A stretch of 5,838 nt of DNA from Nitrospirota bacterium (lineage in GTDB: Bacteria > Nitrospirota > Leptospirillia > Leptospirillales > Leptospirillaceae): contig JAJZGM010000091.1 in the NCBI GenBank assembly GCA_021828525.1, positions 1 to 5,838 of the forward strand, written 5' to 3'. Position 1 is the first letter of the stretch. Each line of letters opens with the position of its first letter. A program made the position numbers and the translations under genes. This document shows positions 5,190-5,838 of this stretch, piece after piece. The notes under the pieces were generated by a model that was given only the letters and a program-made list of their open reading frames with translations, was not told where the DNA came from and made no database searches.

Positions 5190-5838
5190 TCACCGATTGC
5201 TTCCATTTCCGTCTTCGGGGGCCTCCCGCAGGACATCCCCCAGGCGGTTGAAGAGGACGACCAGGAGAACGATGAGCCCTCCCGATGCCAGAAGCCAGGG
5301 GGCGCTGTTCATCGTTTCAAGCGACTGGCTCTCCGCCAGGATGTTTCCCAGACTCGGATGGGGTTCGGAGAGCCCAAGCCCCAGAAAGGAGAGACCGGCC
5401 TCCCCCACGATGAAGGCCGGGATCGAAAGCGTCACGCTGACCAGCAGATAGTAGCGCATGTTGGGCAGAAGGTGGCGGAAGATCACCCGGGCGGGCGAAG
5501 CCCCCGCCGCCACGGCCGAAAGGATGAAATCGCGCCCGGAGAGGGAGAGGACGAGGCCCCGCACCACCCTGGACAGGGAGGCCCATCCGATGAGGCTCAG
5601 GGACCCCGTGATGATCAGGGTGATCGCCTCGGAAGAGAGTCCGTAGGGAACGATGGAGCGGAGTCCCATCAGAAGATAGAGGGCCGGGACCGCCATGACA
5701 ATCTCGGAGAGACGCATCAGGATCCGGTCCGTCCAGCCCCCGGCATACCCTGCCACCAGCCCCACCACGGTCCCGATGGAAAAGGAGATCGCCACGCCCA
5801 GGAGAGAGAGGAGAAAGGAAAAGCGCATGCCGTAGAGA
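5190..5838 (-). CDS. DppC/OppC-type ABC transporter permease, 5' end outside window
   Basis: This is an inner-membrane permease of a binding-protein-dependent importer, of the class that takes up peptides or nickel. 215 residues are visible. The frame stays open through the right edge (LYG before the first Met), matching the conserved LLYG-x-R-x-S segment, so the true start lies outside. Helices are at about 8-30, 42-60, 72-95, 128-150 and 180-198. The cytoplasmic loop that docks with the ATPase is SAVAAGASPARVIFRHLLPN at 107-126, the EAA motif, although its first residue is Ser rather than Glu. It is followed by GLSFLGLGLSEPHPSLGNIL at about 148-167 and the family ending FNRLGDVLRE. The substrate cannot be told. 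Partner permease, binding-protein and ATPase genes would be expected to the right. Confidence 0.93.
   Translation of the reverse strand, partial: LYGMRFSFLLSLLGVAISFSIGTVVGLVAGYAGGWTDRILMRLSEIVMAVPALYLLMGLRSIVPYGLSSEAITLIITGSLSLIGWASLSRVVRGLVLSLSGRDFILSAVAAGASPARVIFRHLLPNMRYYLLVSVTLSIPAFIVGEAGLSFLGLGLSEPHPSLGNILAESQSLETMNSAPWLLASGGLIVLLVVLFNRLGDVLREAPEDGNGSNR

Noticed and set aside
5171..5236. Longer N-terminus for the HAD phosphatase from ATG 5236 or 5206
   Set aside because: These starts overlap the permease and lack the GAGGAG that sits six bases before ATG 5170. The added residues are not part of the HAD fold.
1..5838. CRISPR arrays, tRNA or rRNA genes, insertion sequences, phage or toxin-antitoxin genes
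   Set aside because: I saw no regularly spaced repeats, tRNA-like folds, terminal inverted repeats or transposase motifs. The window is almost fully accounted for by housekeeping and transport genes.

Overview
The window is an ordinary stretch of bacterial chromosome that is GC-rich by eye. A leftward (minus-strand) F-type ATP synthase operon fills roughly the left two thirds. Read in transcription order it is atpZ-like, atpB (a), atpE (c), atpF (b), atpH (delta) and atpA (alpha). AtpA runs off the left edge, so gamma, beta and epsilon genes would be expected further left but are not visible. The gene order and the single-gene a, c, b and delta subunits indicate a bacterium. The c subunit has the proton-type carboxylate site without the sodium ligands. 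Base composition and the recurring TCCGGA-rich style would fit a Nitrospirota (Leptospirillum-like) or other GC-rich Gram-negative genome, but I cannot prove the taxon from this window.

Layout from left to right. 1-1231 is the alpha subunit, without its C-terminus. 1232-1312 is a gap holding two short hairpins. 1313-1924 is delta. 1924-2430 is b, overlapping delta by one base (TGATG). 2431-2526 is a gap with two adjoining hairpins just downstream of the c gene. 2527-2757 is c, behind a perfect AGGAGG. 2795-3529 is a, most likely from a TTG start. 3575-3802 is a small AtpZ-type protein. 3803-4044 is a divergent intergenic region with a near-consensus sigma70-type promoter for the atp operon (TTGAAT, 17 bp, TATAAT), a 12-bp perfect palindrome just upstream of it, and a possible 14-codon leader ORF.

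To the right, 4045-4557 (+) encodes a small four-helix membrane protein of DUF4149/TMEM205 type. It converges on, and overlaps by 56 bases, a leftward HAD-family phosphatase of phosphoglycolate phosphatase type (4502-5170). That gene follows 19 bases after the end of a leftward DppC/OppC-type ABC transporter permease (5190-5838), which is cut by the right edge. The permease and phosphatase look co-transcribed, and further transporter genes would be expected to the right.

Functionally, the atp cluster supplies the membrane Fo sector (a, c, b), the stalk connector delta and part of the F1 head, for ATP synthesis driven by proton motive force. I found no mobile element, CRISPR array, RNA gene or undescribed system. 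The points worth a second look are regulatory and architectural: the promoter and palindrome, hairpins around the highly expressed c gene, a b'-like N-terminus on the only b subunit seen, non-ATG starts, and the overprinted gene ends at 4502-4557.
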